Position numbers and translations under genes: made by a program
Part shown: in pieces, positions 46,329 through 54,452 of the stretch
How the letters are laid out: each line of letters opens with the position of its first letter
Position numbering within the stretch: position 1 is the stretch's first letter
Assembly (NCBI RefSeq): GCF_001719165.1
Contig: NZ_CP017057.1
Coordinates: 1,984,001-2,048,000, forward strand
Reading direction: 5' to 3'
Length of the DNA: 64,000 nt
Source: Erythrobacter litoralis
GTDB taxonomy: Bacteria; Pseudomonadota; Alphaproteobacteria; Sphingomonadales; Sphingomonadaceae
Notes under the pieces: model-generated
Databases searched by the model: none
What the model was told of the DNA's origin: nothing
Seen by the model: only the letters and a program-made list of their open reading frames with translations

Positions 46329-47396
46329 TCACTCGCGTCCGATCAGGCCCTGCGCCATGCGATCGGCAACGACATCGGGCGATTCGCCAATGTCCTCGCT
46401 CGCGCGCCAGATCGCCTCGAGGCGACCCGGAATCTGGTCGAGCAGCGCATGGACCTCTTCGACCTTGCCCACGCGCCCGTCGCGCCGGGCGAGGTATTCG
46501 GTGCCGACCGACATGATGCCGCCGGCATTGATGACGTAATCGGGCGCGTAGAGGATGCCGCGCTCGAACAGCGCGCGCCCGTGCTCGGCGCGGGCGAGCT
46601 GGTTGTTCGCGCCGCCGGCGACGATCCGGGTGTCGAGCTTGGCGATGCTCTGCGCGTCCAGGATCGCACCCAGCGCATTGGGGCTGAACACGTCGCACGG
46701 CGTGGTCATGATCTCATCGGCCGTCACCGTCTCCGCGCCGAGTTCGTCCGCAAGCGCCTTGGCCCCTGCCGCATCGATATCGGCAAGCGTCAGCCGCGCG
46801 CCGGCCTTCGCAAGCAGCCGGGCGACCCCGCCGCCGACGCTGCCAGTGCCCTGCAGCGCAACATGCACGCCCTCCATGCTGTCCTTGCCGAGCCGATAGC
46901 GCACGGCCGCCTCGATCCCCTTGGCGATGCCGATCGCGGTGAACGGGCCGGGATCGCCGCCTGCAAGCCCATCCCCCCGCACCGGAAGCCCGGTGACGTG
47001 CTGGGTCTTCTCGGAAACCGCGACCATGTCCGCTTCGGAAATGCCGACATCCTCGGCCGTGACATATTGTCCGCCCAGCCCTTCGATCGCCGCGCCGAAG
47101 GCAGCGAGCATTTCCGGCGTCTTGGTGCGGTTTTCGTCGGCCAGTATCACCGCCTTGCCGCCGCCCAGCGGAAGGCCGGCCATGGCGTTCTTGTAGCTCA
47201 TCCCGCGCGACAGGCGCAGTGCATCGCGCACCGCCGCTTCGGGATCGGCATAATGCCAGAAACGCGTGCCGCCCGCGCCGGGGCCGAGATGCGAGGAATG
47301 GACGGCGATGATCGCGGTGAGGCCAGATTCCCGGTCGTGGACGAAATGCACCATTTCGTGCGCATCGAAATCGGGCTGGGTCCAGAACGCGGTCAT
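46329..47396 (-). CDS. Leu/Phe/Val/Glu dehydrogenase family protein
   Basis: The 355-residue protein matches the amino acid dehydrogenase family: HLGPGAGGTRFW, the catalytic lysine region LPLGGGKAVI (about residue 80), DVGISEADM, and a Rossmann domain with GTGSVGGGVARLL. It is of leucine dehydrogenase type in length. It would deaminate a branched-chain or aromatic amino acid to its oxo acid with NAD+. The substrate cannot be fixed by sight. The ATG at 47396 follows GAAGG; a TTG lies two codons before it. Confidence 0.9.
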   Translation of the reverse strand: MTAFWTQPDFDAHEMVHFVHDRESGLTAIIAVHSSHLGPGAGGTRFWHYADPEAAVRDALRLSRGMSYKNAMAGLPLGGGKAVILADENRTKTPEMLAAFGAAIEGLGGQYVTAEDVGISEADMVAVSEKTQHVTGLPVRGDGLAGGDPGPFTAIGIAKGIEAAVRYRLGKDSMEGVHVALQGTGSVGGGVARLLAKAGARLTLADIDAAGAKALADELGAETVTADEIMTTPCDVFSPNALGAILDAQSIAKLDTRIVAGGANNQLARAEHGRALFERGILYAPDYVINAGGIMSVGTEYLARRDGRVGKVEEVHALLDQIPGRLEAIWRASEDIGESPDVVADRMAQGLIGRE

Positions 47397-47470
47397 ACGC
47401 AAATGCCTTCAAGTGCGCGCGGAAGGAAGGGTGCGGGCCGACCCGTTCATGCGATTGGCTGGGAGGATGA

Positions 47471-47548
47471 TGGGGCGATCGACGGGGTTCGAACCCGCGA
47501 CCTCCGGTACCACAAACCGGCGCTCTAACCAACTGAGCTACGATCGCC
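47471..47548 (-). tRNA. tRNA-His (GUG)
   Basis: The minus strand folds fully: acceptor GCGATCG with CGATCGC, D arm GCTCAGTTGGTTAGAGC, anticodon arm CCGGT-TTGTGGT-ACCGG giving GUG, T loop TTCGAAC, then C73 and encoded CCA. An additional G at 47548 is G-1, opposite C73, the standard histidine identity pair. The T stem has one G-U pair. Confidence 0.95.
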
Positions 47549-47767
47549 ACATGCCCCGCCCCAACGTCGCCGATCCGGTCGCCGTCAAGTCCGCGCAAGG
47601 CGCGCGCTTTAAGCCGCGCACACGCCCGGTCAAGAGCGCGTTGGACGGGGTCGAGCCTGTTGCACAAAGCCGCATCCATGGGAAGCGAAAACTGCCGCAG
47701 CAGCGCTCTCACGCAAGATTATTACGCCCTTGTTTCGGCCCATCTGCGACTTATCCTCGTGCATGAC

Positions 47768-48421
47768 ATGGATACGATCGCCGATTCTGCCACTTTCGCG
47801 TCGGTGGCCGCGCGCCTAGCCGCCAATCCGCGCGTCCAGCGCCTGCCGACAGCCAAGGCCGACCTGTTCCAGCATCGCGACTTTCTCGCGCCCGACCTGC
47901 GCGAGTCGCTGATCGCTCTGATCGACAAGGACCGCCGTGCCTCGACCATCGCCGACGACAATGGCGACGCCTATTTCCGCACCAGCGAGACCTGCGACCT
48001 CGACCCGGCCGAACCGGCGGTGGAAAAGCTAGAGGAGCTGTTCCTAGCGCTCAATGGCATCGACCCGAAATTCGGTGAGCCATGCCAGGGCCAGCGTTAT
48101 GCGGAAGGCCAGGAATTCAAGGCCCACACCGACTATTTTACCCCGGGCGGTCCCGATTATGAAAAGTTCTGCTCGGTCGCGGGCCAGCGCACCTGGACAT
48201 TCATGATCTACCTCAACGCGGTCGAGGCGGGCGGCGCGACCCGGTTCAAGACGATCGGCAAGACCTTTCACCCGGAACCGGGCAAACTTTTGTGCTGGAA
48301 CAACGCCCGACCCGACGGGCGGGTCAATCCCAATACGCTCCATCACGGAATGAAGGTGCGCAAGGGCGTGAAATACGTCATAACCAAATGGTATCGGGAG
48401 AAGGAGTGGGGATGGAAATGA
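47768..48421 (+). CDS. 2-oxoglutarate/Fe(II) oxygenase, prolyl 4-hydroxylase-like
   Basis: The 217-residue protein has the P4H-type metal site: His120 and Asp122 in FKAHTDYF, a distal histidine in LHHGMKVRKG (about 195) and the lysine in KYVITKW that binds 2-oxoglutarate. Bacterial members hydroxylate proteins (for example EF-Tu in Pseudomonas) or free amino acids. The substrate here is unknown. The ATG at 47768 has a poor ribosome site; the frame is open further upstream. Its last codons overlap the start of the DksA-like gene, so the two are co-expressed. Confidence 0.88.
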   Translation: MDTIADSATFASVAARLAANPRVQRLPTAKADLFQHRDFLAPDLRESLIALIDKDRRASTIADDNGDAYFRTSETCDLDPAEPAVEKLEELFLALNGIDPKFGEPCQGQRYAEGQEFKAHTDYFTPGGPDYEKFCSVAGQRTWTFMIYLNAVEAGGATRFKTIGKTFHPEPGKLLCWNNARPDGRVNPNTLHHGMKVRKGVKYVITKWYREKEWGWK

Positions 48422-48735
48422 GCCAATATGCCGACATCGCCGAACAGCTGCGTGAGCGGCTGGGCGCATTGCTCGAACGGGCGGAAGTGATCGAGGACGA
48501 CTTGCGCCACCCGCTCGACGACGACTGGGAGGAACAGGCGATCGACCTCGCCGATGACGAGGCGCTCGAAGGGGTGGACGAGGTCCTGCGCGCGGAAATC
48601 GCGCAGATCCGGCTTGCGCTGCTCAGGATCGAGAACGGGACCTACGGAACCTGTTCGAATTGCGGGGCCGAAATCGACCGCAAGCGGCTCGAGGCCCGGC
48701 CGATCGCGACTCGCTGCATCAAATGCGCCGCGTGA
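48412..48735 (+). CDS. DksA/TraR-type zinc finger protein
   Basis: The 107-residue protein has a helical N-terminal part and a C4 zinc finger (CSNC at 81-84, CIKC at 102-105) of the DksA/TraR family. It is shorter than DksA, with a reduced coiled-coil hairpin that lacks the usual DxxDxA tip. It may bind the RNA polymerase secondary channel or act otherwise. AAGGAG five bases before the ATG supports this start, which lies inside the oxygenase gene (10-base overlap). Confidence 0.85.
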   Translation: MEMSQYADIAEQLRERLGALLERAEVIEDDLRHPLDDDWEEQAIDLADDEALEGVDEVLRAEIAQIRLALLRIENGTYGTCSNCGAEIDRKRLEARPIATRCIKCAA

Positions 48736-48758
48736 CCGGTCGCGGTTGACCCATGCGT

Positions 48759-48786
48759 AAAGGGCGGCCCGACCGGACCGCCCTTT
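48759..48786. terminator. Terminator between convergent dksA-like and rpmE genes
   Basis: AAAGGGCGG (48759-48767) pairs exactly with CCGCCCTTT (48778-48786) across a 10-base loop. The symmetric A and T ends allow function on both strands, though the T-runs are only three to four bases. Confidence 0.75.
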
Positions 48787-48821
48787 CATCGCAGCCCGGG
48801 GCCGCGAATTCGCCGAAGCGC

Positions 48822-49046
48822 TTACTTTTTGAGGCTGAGCCCGCCGAAACGCTTGTTGAAGGCAGCGACGCGGCCGCCTTCCTGAACCTGCTGGCGCCCG
48901 CCGGTCCATGCCGGGTGGGTCTTAGGGTCGATTTCGAGCGCGAGCACGTCGCCCTCGCTGCCCCAGGTCGAGCGGGTCTGGAATTCGGTACCATCGGTCA
49001 TCTTGACCGTGATCATGTGATAGTCGGGATGCCCTTCGGCTTTCAT
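48822..49046 (-). CDS. rpmE: 50S ribosomal protein L31, zinc-free form
   Basis: The 74-residue protein matches L31: [17 protein letters not shown], then [14 protein letters not shown] and THPAWTGG, with the C-terminal [12 protein letters not shown]. It has no cysteines at all, so it is the zinc-independent (C-) form. In many bacteria that form replaces the zinc form under zinc limitation, but in alphaproteobacteria it is often the only copy. The ATG at 49046 is where homology begins. Confidence 0.95.
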   Translation of the reverse strand: MKAEGHPDYHMITVKMTDGTEFQTRSTWGSEGDVLALEIDPKTHPAWTGGRQQVQEGGRVAAFNKRFGGLSLKK

Positions 49047-49149
49047 GTCTCGTATCCTTGCTAGCACTGCCCCGGTTCCGACCGGGAACGCTGTGGCGGG
49101 GAAAGCGCGCCCGATAGTCGCAAACACCGCCAATGGCAAGAGCGCAGGC

Positions 49150-49641
49150 TCAGGCCTCGGGCGGGTCGGCGATCATCGCGGTGAATTCGGTCTCGCAGGT
49201 GGTCTTGCCCTCGACGCTGGCACGCCCCTTGAACTTGTAGATCGTGCGGCGCTGCTGGAGGAATTCGACCTCGAGATCGAGCAGGCAGCCGGGCGTCACG
49301 GGGCTGCGGAACTTGGCGCCGTCGATCCCCATGAAGATGACGAGCTTGCCCGTGCCGGCCAGTTCGAGCGTCTCGATCCCCAGAATAGCCGCAGCCTGGG
49401 CGAGCGCCTCGATCTGCAGCACGCCGGGCATGATGGGAGCGCCCGGGAAATGGCCCTGGAAGAACTCCTCGTTCATGCTCACCGCCTTCACCGCGTGAAT
49501 GCGCTCGCCAAGGTGGAGCGCCTTCACCCGGTCGACCAGCAGCAGCGGATAGCGATGCGGCAGGGCCTTTAGGATGCGGTGGATATCGTAATCGGTGATC
49601 GGCGCCGACGCACCGCCCTGCTGTTCGCTGGTCTCGCTCAT
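49150..49641 (-). CDS. fabZ: 3-hydroxyacyl-ACP dehydratase FabZ
   Basis: The 163-residue hot-dog protein has the catalytic His64 in [18 protein letters not shown] and Glu78 in the same helix. It dehydrates 3-hydroxyacyl-ACP in fatty acid elongation. It directly follows the skp gene by 43 bases. In most Gram-negative bacteria lpxD would lie between them and lpxA after; both are missing here. Confidence 0.97.
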   Translation of the reverse strand: MSETSEQQGGASAPITDYDIHRILKALPHRYPLLLVDRVKALHLGERIHAVKAVSMNEEFFQGHFPGAPIMPGVLQIEALAQAAAILGIETLELAGTGKLVIFMGIDGAKFRSPVTPGCLLDLEVEFLQQRRTIYKFKGRASVEGKTTCETEFTAMIADPPEA

Positions 49642-49684
49642 GGCCTGCCTTTCGCCTGTCGCCTGCCTGCCTTGCCGAGCGGCC

Positions 49685-50380
49685 TCAGCGGCCCTGCGGG
49701 ACCTGCGGATTTGCCGGCTGCTGCCCCTGCTGCTGCTGCTGTTGCTGCTGGCGCAGGAGCGAGATGACCTGGAGCGTCTGTTCGATGTCCTGGGTCAGCT
49801 GCACGCCCTGACGGCTCGGCTGATAGCCCTGCGGGGGGACCACGCCGACCGAAGGCACCTTGGCGTTGAGCGACGTCACGATCGCCTGCGTGATGTCGGC
49901 CTCCTGCGAAGGCACGGCGAGCGCGCCGGGATTGAGCACCAGCTGGATCTGCTGCTGCTCCACGACCTCGCGCAGGGCCGGAGCGTATTGCTGCGCGATC
50001 TGTTCGACCACGAAGACGCGCGCCAGCTCGATCTGGTTCGAAAGCTGAGTGAGTTCCTGGTCGAGCGTCTGAAGCGTGCCGAACTGCGGCGAAGATTCGA
50101 CCGCCTGGTATTCGGCATCGTCGATTTCGTTGTCGCCATTGGTGTCGAACTGCTTGAGCAGGGCCTGGCGCTGCTGCTGCTTGGTCCGGAGCTGCTCGAT
50201 CTGGGCCGAATAGGTCGTCTCGATCTGCTGAAAGGCGTTCTGCAGCGCCGTGGTGCCGATCAGCGAACGGGTGCGGTCGGCGGTAGCGATCTTGCCTTCG
50301 ACCTGGGCGAAAGCCGGCGTGGCGGCAAGCGCACCGAAGGCAAGGCCGGCGGAGGCGAGAAAGGTAACAATCGGTTTCAT
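49685..50380 (-). CDS. skp: OmpH/Skp family periplasmic chaperone with an EF-hand loop
   Basis: The 231-residue protein has a signal peptide ending PAFA and the Skp layout of two long coiled-coil arms. It is much longer than E. coli Skp (161). Within the arm is a perfect EF-hand calcium loop, [12 protein letters not shown] (residues 79-90; bases 50111-50146), with Asp, Asn, Asp, Glu, Asp and Glu at positions 1, 3, 5, 7, 9 and 12. The C-terminus ends in a Gln/Pro-rich tail with eight successive glutamines. It escorts outer-membrane proteins to BamA, whose gene stop overlaps this start by one base. Confidence 0.88.
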   Translation of the reverse strand: MKPIVTFLASAGLAFGALAATPAFAQVEGKIATADRTRSLIGTTALQNAFQQIETTYSAQIEQLRTKQQQRQALLKQFDTNGDNEIDDAEYQAVESSPQFGTLQTLDQELTQLSNQIELARVFVVEQIAQQYAPALREVVEQQQIQLVLNPGALAVPSQEADITQAIVTSLNAKVPSVGVVPPQGYQPSRQGVQLTQDIEQTLQVISLLRQQQQQQQQGQQPANPQVPQGR

Positions 50381-53121
50381 CAGAACTGGGTTCCTACGTT
50401 GAACGTGAAAGTCTTGTCATCGTCGCCCTCGACCTTGCGGATCGTCTGGGCGAAGTCGATGCGGAACGGCCCGAATGGCGAGTTCCAGTTGACCCCGATC
50501 CCGGCGGTGATGCGCGGACTTGGGGAATCCCCGAGGAATACCTCGCGGATCGCGGAGTTGGGCCGGATGGCGGGATCGTTGAGCGTCCCGTCCGGCTGGC
50601 TGGGTGCAAGGGTGAGATTGCCGTCGGGATCGATGAAGATCGGATTGCCGTCACCATCGACCGACTGGATGCCGTTGGGATTGTCCTGCAGCACCGGCGG
50701 ATCGACACCCCATAGCGCGCCGACATCGACCCAGATCGACGGCCTGAGACCAAGTTCGCGCGCACCGGTGCCGAGCGGAACTTCGAGTTCCGCTCGGGCA
50801 AGATAATAGTTGCGCCCGCCCAGGGCGTCGTCGCGGATCTGCCGGCGATTGGTGATGGGGACGCGATTGCCGTCCTCGTCGGTGATGTAGGGCTGCGTCA
50901 GGATGCGCGGGCCGACGCCGCGAATGTCGAAGCCGCGGATCTGCGGCTCGCCGAGGAAGAAGCGGTCGGTCAGCAGCACGTCGTCGACATTCGGCCCGCC
51001 GCGATCCTGCAGCGGAATGATCGTTCCGCCTTCGGCCAGCAGCGAGAAGATGAAGCCGCTATTGGCAACGTTCCAGAATTGCTGCGCGCGTCCGCGGAAA
51101 CGGACATAGCGCACATCCCCGCCCAGCCCCGCGAATTCGGATGTCAGCGTGATGAGACGCCCGCGCGATGGGCGGATGCGCGAATTGAGCGAGTTGTAAT
51201 TGAGGCTCACGCCGAGGATCGAGCTCAGCCGCTCGCCCAGCGCATCGCACAGGAACCGGCCGGCGAGCAGCGGATCGCATTCGCGCGTCCCGTCGCCGTC
51301 GAGATCGGAGAAGAACAGGTTCTCGGCGAGGCTCACCTCTTCGTAATTCAGCGTGTAGCTGCCCACGAGCGACATGTATTCGGTCAACGGTACGCCAAGC
51401 CGCGCGGAGAAGCCGGTCGTGGCCTGTTCGAAAGTCGTGTTCCGGTCGCGCCCGCGGAAGTTGAAGCTGTTGAAATCGCGGCGGTAGATATCGACCCCGG
51501 CCGAGATGTTGCGGTCGAAGACGTAGGGCTCCTGAAAGCTGATCTGCGCCGAACGCGAAAACTGCGAATAATTGACCGACAGCCCGATCGTTTGTCCGCG
51601 CCCGCGGAAATTGCGCTGGCGGATCGAGGCGGCGAGGATGAACTGCTCGATCGAGGAGAAGCCCGCCGAGAACTGCAGTTCGCCGGTCGGCTGCTCCTCG
51701 ACGTTCGCTTCGAGGATGATGCGGTCGGGCGCGCTGCCTTCGACCTGATTGACCTCGAAATTCTCCTGGAAATAGGCCAGCGAATTGATGCGCGCGGTGG
51801 TGCGCTGCACGCCGAGCGAGTTGAACGCATCGCCTTCCGACAGGCGGAATTCGCGGCGGATGACCTTGTCCTGGGTGAGCGTGTTGCCGTTGACGTCGAC
51901 CCGCTCGACATAGACGCGCGGCGCCTCGCGCAGGATGAACGTGACGTTCATCTCGAGATCGTCCTTGTCGCGCTGGAAGCGCGGCTGGACATCAGCGAAG
52001 GCATAGCCGAACCGCCCGGCAAGCTCGGTCAACTGCTCGACCGTGTCCTCGACCGATTTCGCATCGTACCAATCGCCTTCCTGCATCGGCAGGCGCTGGC
52101 TCATCGCATCGCTGTCGAAGTCGCGCAGCTGGCTTTCCACCTCAACGTCGCCGAACTTGTAGCGTTCGCCTTCCTCGACGACGTAGGTGATGATGAAGTC
52201 TTCCTGGTCCGGCGTCAGCTCGGCGACGGCGGAGACGACACGGAAATCGGCATAGCCTTCAGTGAGGTAGAATTGGCGCAGCTTCTGCTGGTCGAAGGCG
52301 AGCCGGTCGGGGTCGTAGCTGGTGTTGGAACTGAAGAATCGGAACCAGCGCGACTGCTTGGTCACCATCTCACCGCGCAGCTCGCTGTCCTTGAACTGCT
52401 CGTTCCCGATGATGTTGATCTGCCGGACCTTGGATTTCGGGCCCTCGCTGATCTCGAACACGACATCGACGCGGTTCTGCGGCAACTGCACCATTTTCGG
52501 CTCGACCGTCGCGGCGAAGCGGCCTTGGCGCTTGTAGAGCTCGATGATCCGGGCGACGTCGGCGCGGACCTTGGAGCGGGTGAAGATCTGGCGCGGAGCG
52601 AGCTTGATCTCGGGCAGGATCTTCTCCGCGTCGAGCCGGTCGTTTCCTTCCAGCACGATGCGGTTGATGACCGGATTCTCCTCGACCGTGATGACGACAT
52701 TGCCATTGTCGTTGCGGATCGAGAAGTTCGAGAACAATTCGGTTGCGCCAAGGTCCTTCAATGCTTGGTCGGCGGCGACCGAGGTGTATTCCTGACCCAC
52801 GCGCAGGCGGATATAGGACAGGATCGTGGTCGGCTCGAGCCGCTCGGCACCCGCGACGCTGATCGTGCGGATGATGTTGGCGCTGGGCGCGGGTTCGGGC
52901 GCAGGCGTCGGGTTCGGGGCCGGAGTCGGCGCGGGGGCCGGTTGCGGCGCGGCTTCGTCCTGCGCATGCACCTCGTAGGGCACACCGGCAAGCATGGAGC
53001 CGCAGGTCAGCGCGAGCATCAGGCGGCCGGTGGCGCCAAGCGCGGCCGGTCGGCCCGCTTTGGCAGCGGCAGCGCGCTTTGCAACAGGCTGCAGGCCCGT
53101 CTGGGTGGATCGATCCGTCAA
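50380..53121 (-). CDS. bamA: Outer-membrane protein assembly factor BamA
   Basis: The 913-residue protein has a signal region, a Pro/Ala repeat linker (about 56-78), five POTRA domains and a 16-strand barrel. It ends in phenylalanine, and the conserved RGF motif appears as IRGFD. It inserts beta-barrel proteins into the outer membrane. It is about 100 residues longer than E. coli BamA because of the linker and long loops. Two loops hold Asp/Gly calcium-type sequences (DLDGDGTRE and VDGDGNPIFIDPDGN), and one loop has two nearby cysteines. It follows rseP and overlaps skp. Confidence 0.96.
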   Translation of the reverse strand: MTDRSTQTGLQPVAKRAAAAKAGRPAALGATGRLMLALTCGSMLAGVPYEVHAQDEAAPQPAPAPTPAPNPTPAPEPAPSANIIRTISVAGAERLEPTTILSYIRLRVGQEYTSVAADQALKDLGATELFSNFSIRNDNGNVVITVEENPVINRIVLEGNDRLDAEKILPEIKLAPRQIFTRSKVRADVARIIELYKRQGRFAATVEPKMVQLPQNRVDVVFEISEGPKSKVRQINIIGNEQFKDSELRGEMVTKQSRWFRFFSSNTSYDPDRLAFDQQKLRQFYLTEGYADFRVVSAVAELTPDQEDFIITYVVEEGERYKFGDVEVESQLRDFDSDAMSQRLPMQEGDWYDAKSVEDTVEQLTELAGRFGYAFADVQPRFQRDKDDLEMNVTFILREAPRVYVERVDVNGNTLTQDKVIRREFRLSEGDAFNSLGVQRTTARINSLAYFQENFEVNQVEGSAPDRIILEANVEEQPTGELQFSAGFSSIEQFILAASIRQRNFRGRGQTIGLSVNYSQFSRSAQISFQEPYVFDRNISAGVDIYRRDFNSFNFRGRDRNTTFEQATTGFSARLGVPLTEYMSLVGSYTLNYEEVSLAENLFFSDLDGDGTRECDPLLAGRFLCDALGERLSSILGVSLNYNSLNSRIRPSRGRLITLTSEFAGLGGDVRYVRFRGRAQQFWNVANSGFIFSLLAEGGTIIPLQDRGGPNVDDVLLTDRFFLGEPQIRGFDIRGVGPRILTQPYITDEDGNRVPITNRRQIRDDALGGRNYYLARAELEVPLGTGARELGLRPSIWVDVGALWGVDPPVLQDNPNGIQSVDGDGNPIFIDPDGNLTLAPSQPDGTLNDPAIRPNSAIREVFLGDSPSPRITAGIGVNWNSPFGPFRIDFAQTIRKVEGDDDKTFTFNVGTQF

Positions 53122-53300
53122 GCTTTGTTGTCCCGTCTAACCCGTCTTTATCGCACGCGCCCGGAATGCGGGTGCGTCGCAAGCAAGTCCGGGTCTCCCC
53201 ACCCGGTCGAATTCAAGCGCCCCGCCTGTGCCCCAAGCGTCGCGCGCAATCAAGCCGAGAGGGCCAGGCCGCTCGGTCATGTAGACACCTTTCCTTTGCG

Positions 53301-54452
53301 TCAGCTTCCGAACAGCGGACCGAATACAGGCAGCGAGACGACATCGTTAACCGTCACCACGGCCATGAAGGCCAGAACGAGGAAGATCCCCGTGCGATAA
53401 GCCCATTCGGTCGCCTGCGGCCCAACCGGTTTGCGGCGGATCGCTTCGGCGGCATAGAAGGCAAGGTGCCCGCCATCGAGCGCGGGGATTGGCAAGAAGT
53501 TGATGAATGCCAAATTAAGCGAGATCAGCGCGGCGAACTGGATGAAGGCGACGACGCCCAAACTCATCTGCTCGCCCGAATATTTCGCGATCTTGACCGG
53601 CCCGCCCAGTTCCTTGATCGAGCGTTCCCCCGTCAGGACCTGCTTGATCCCGGTCACCATCATGCCGAGCACGTCCCAGGTGTGCTCGAAAGCCATCGGA
53701 ATCGACTGCAAGGCACCCACCGGTTCGAAGGTATAGCGCCCCCCGCCCGGTCCAACGCCGATGAAACCGATACTGCTGGTATTGCCGAACTGGTCGGTCC
53801 GATCCTCGCGGGCGGTCGTGAGAGGGATGTCCACACGCTCGCCTTCGCGCTCCACGGTGAAGATCATGCGCTCGCCGGGATGGATCGCCACGGCCGCCTT
53901 GATGTCGTCGAAATCAGCCATCGGCTCACCGTCGACCGCAAGGATCGTGTCGCCGATTTCCAATCCGGCCTCGCGCGCGACCGATTCCTCGGTGAAGACC
54001 GCAACCTGTCGCGAATCCTCCACCCCCTCGATCACCGGCTTGCCGAAGATGGAGAAAAGCGAGGCGAAGATGGCGATGGTGACGACGAGATTCGTGACAG
54101 GCCCCGCCGCCACGATCAGCGCGCGTTTCCACAGCGCGGCGTGCTGGAAACTGCCGCGCAGTTCCTCTTGCGTGGCAGCGCTCGCGGGCCCGGTGTCGGG
54201 CACGCTCGCCGGGTTCATGTCGCCCTTGAACTGGACATAACCGCCCAGCGGCAGCGCGGAGAGCTTCCAGCGCGTTCCCCGACTGTCGGTGAAACCGGCA
54301 AGCTCCTTGCCGAAACCGACCGAGAAGGCCTCGGAATGGACGCCGAACAACCGCCCGACGAGATAATGGCCAAGCTCGTGCACGGTTACCAGCGGACCGA
54401 GCAGCAGTACGAAGCCGATGAGGTACATCCAAAAGGGGGGCGATTCAAACAA
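53301..54452 (-). CDS. rseP: Site-2 protease RseP
   Basis: The 383-residue membrane protease has HELGH at residues 25-29 in the first membrane segment, one PDZ domain (about 120-210, where E. coli RseP has two) and the third motif NFLPIPALDGG near the C-terminus. It cuts anti-sigma factors and signal-peptide remnants inside the membrane. The start is taken as TTG at 54452, within the dxr stop region, since GGAGAA lies eight bases upstream and the family opening FESPPFW follows. An ATG at 54428 is possible. It is coupled to dxr. Confidence 0.93.
   Translation of the reverse strand: MFESPPFWMYLIGFVLLLGPLVTVHELGHYLVGRLFGVHSEAFSVGFGKELAGFTDSRGTRWKLSALPLGGYVQFKGDMNPASVPDTGPASAATQEELRGSFQHAALWKRALIVAAGPVTNLVVTIAIFASLFSIFGKPVIEGVEDSRQVAVFTEESVAREAGLEIGDTILAVDGEPMADFDDIKAAVAIHPGERMIFTVEREGERVDIPLTTAREDRTDQFGNTSSIGFIGVGPGGGRYTFEPVGALQSIPMAFEHTWDVLGMMVTGIKQVLTGERSIKELGGPVKIAKYSGEQMSLGVVAFIQFAALISLNLAFINFLPIPALDGGHLAFYAAEAIRRKPVGPQATEWAYRTGIFLVLAFMAVVTVNDVVSLPVFGPLFGS

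Noticed and set aside
48822..49046. L31 without cysteines as a damaged gene.
   Set aside because: The zinc-free form of L31 is a normal, common variant; length and sequence are otherwise intact.
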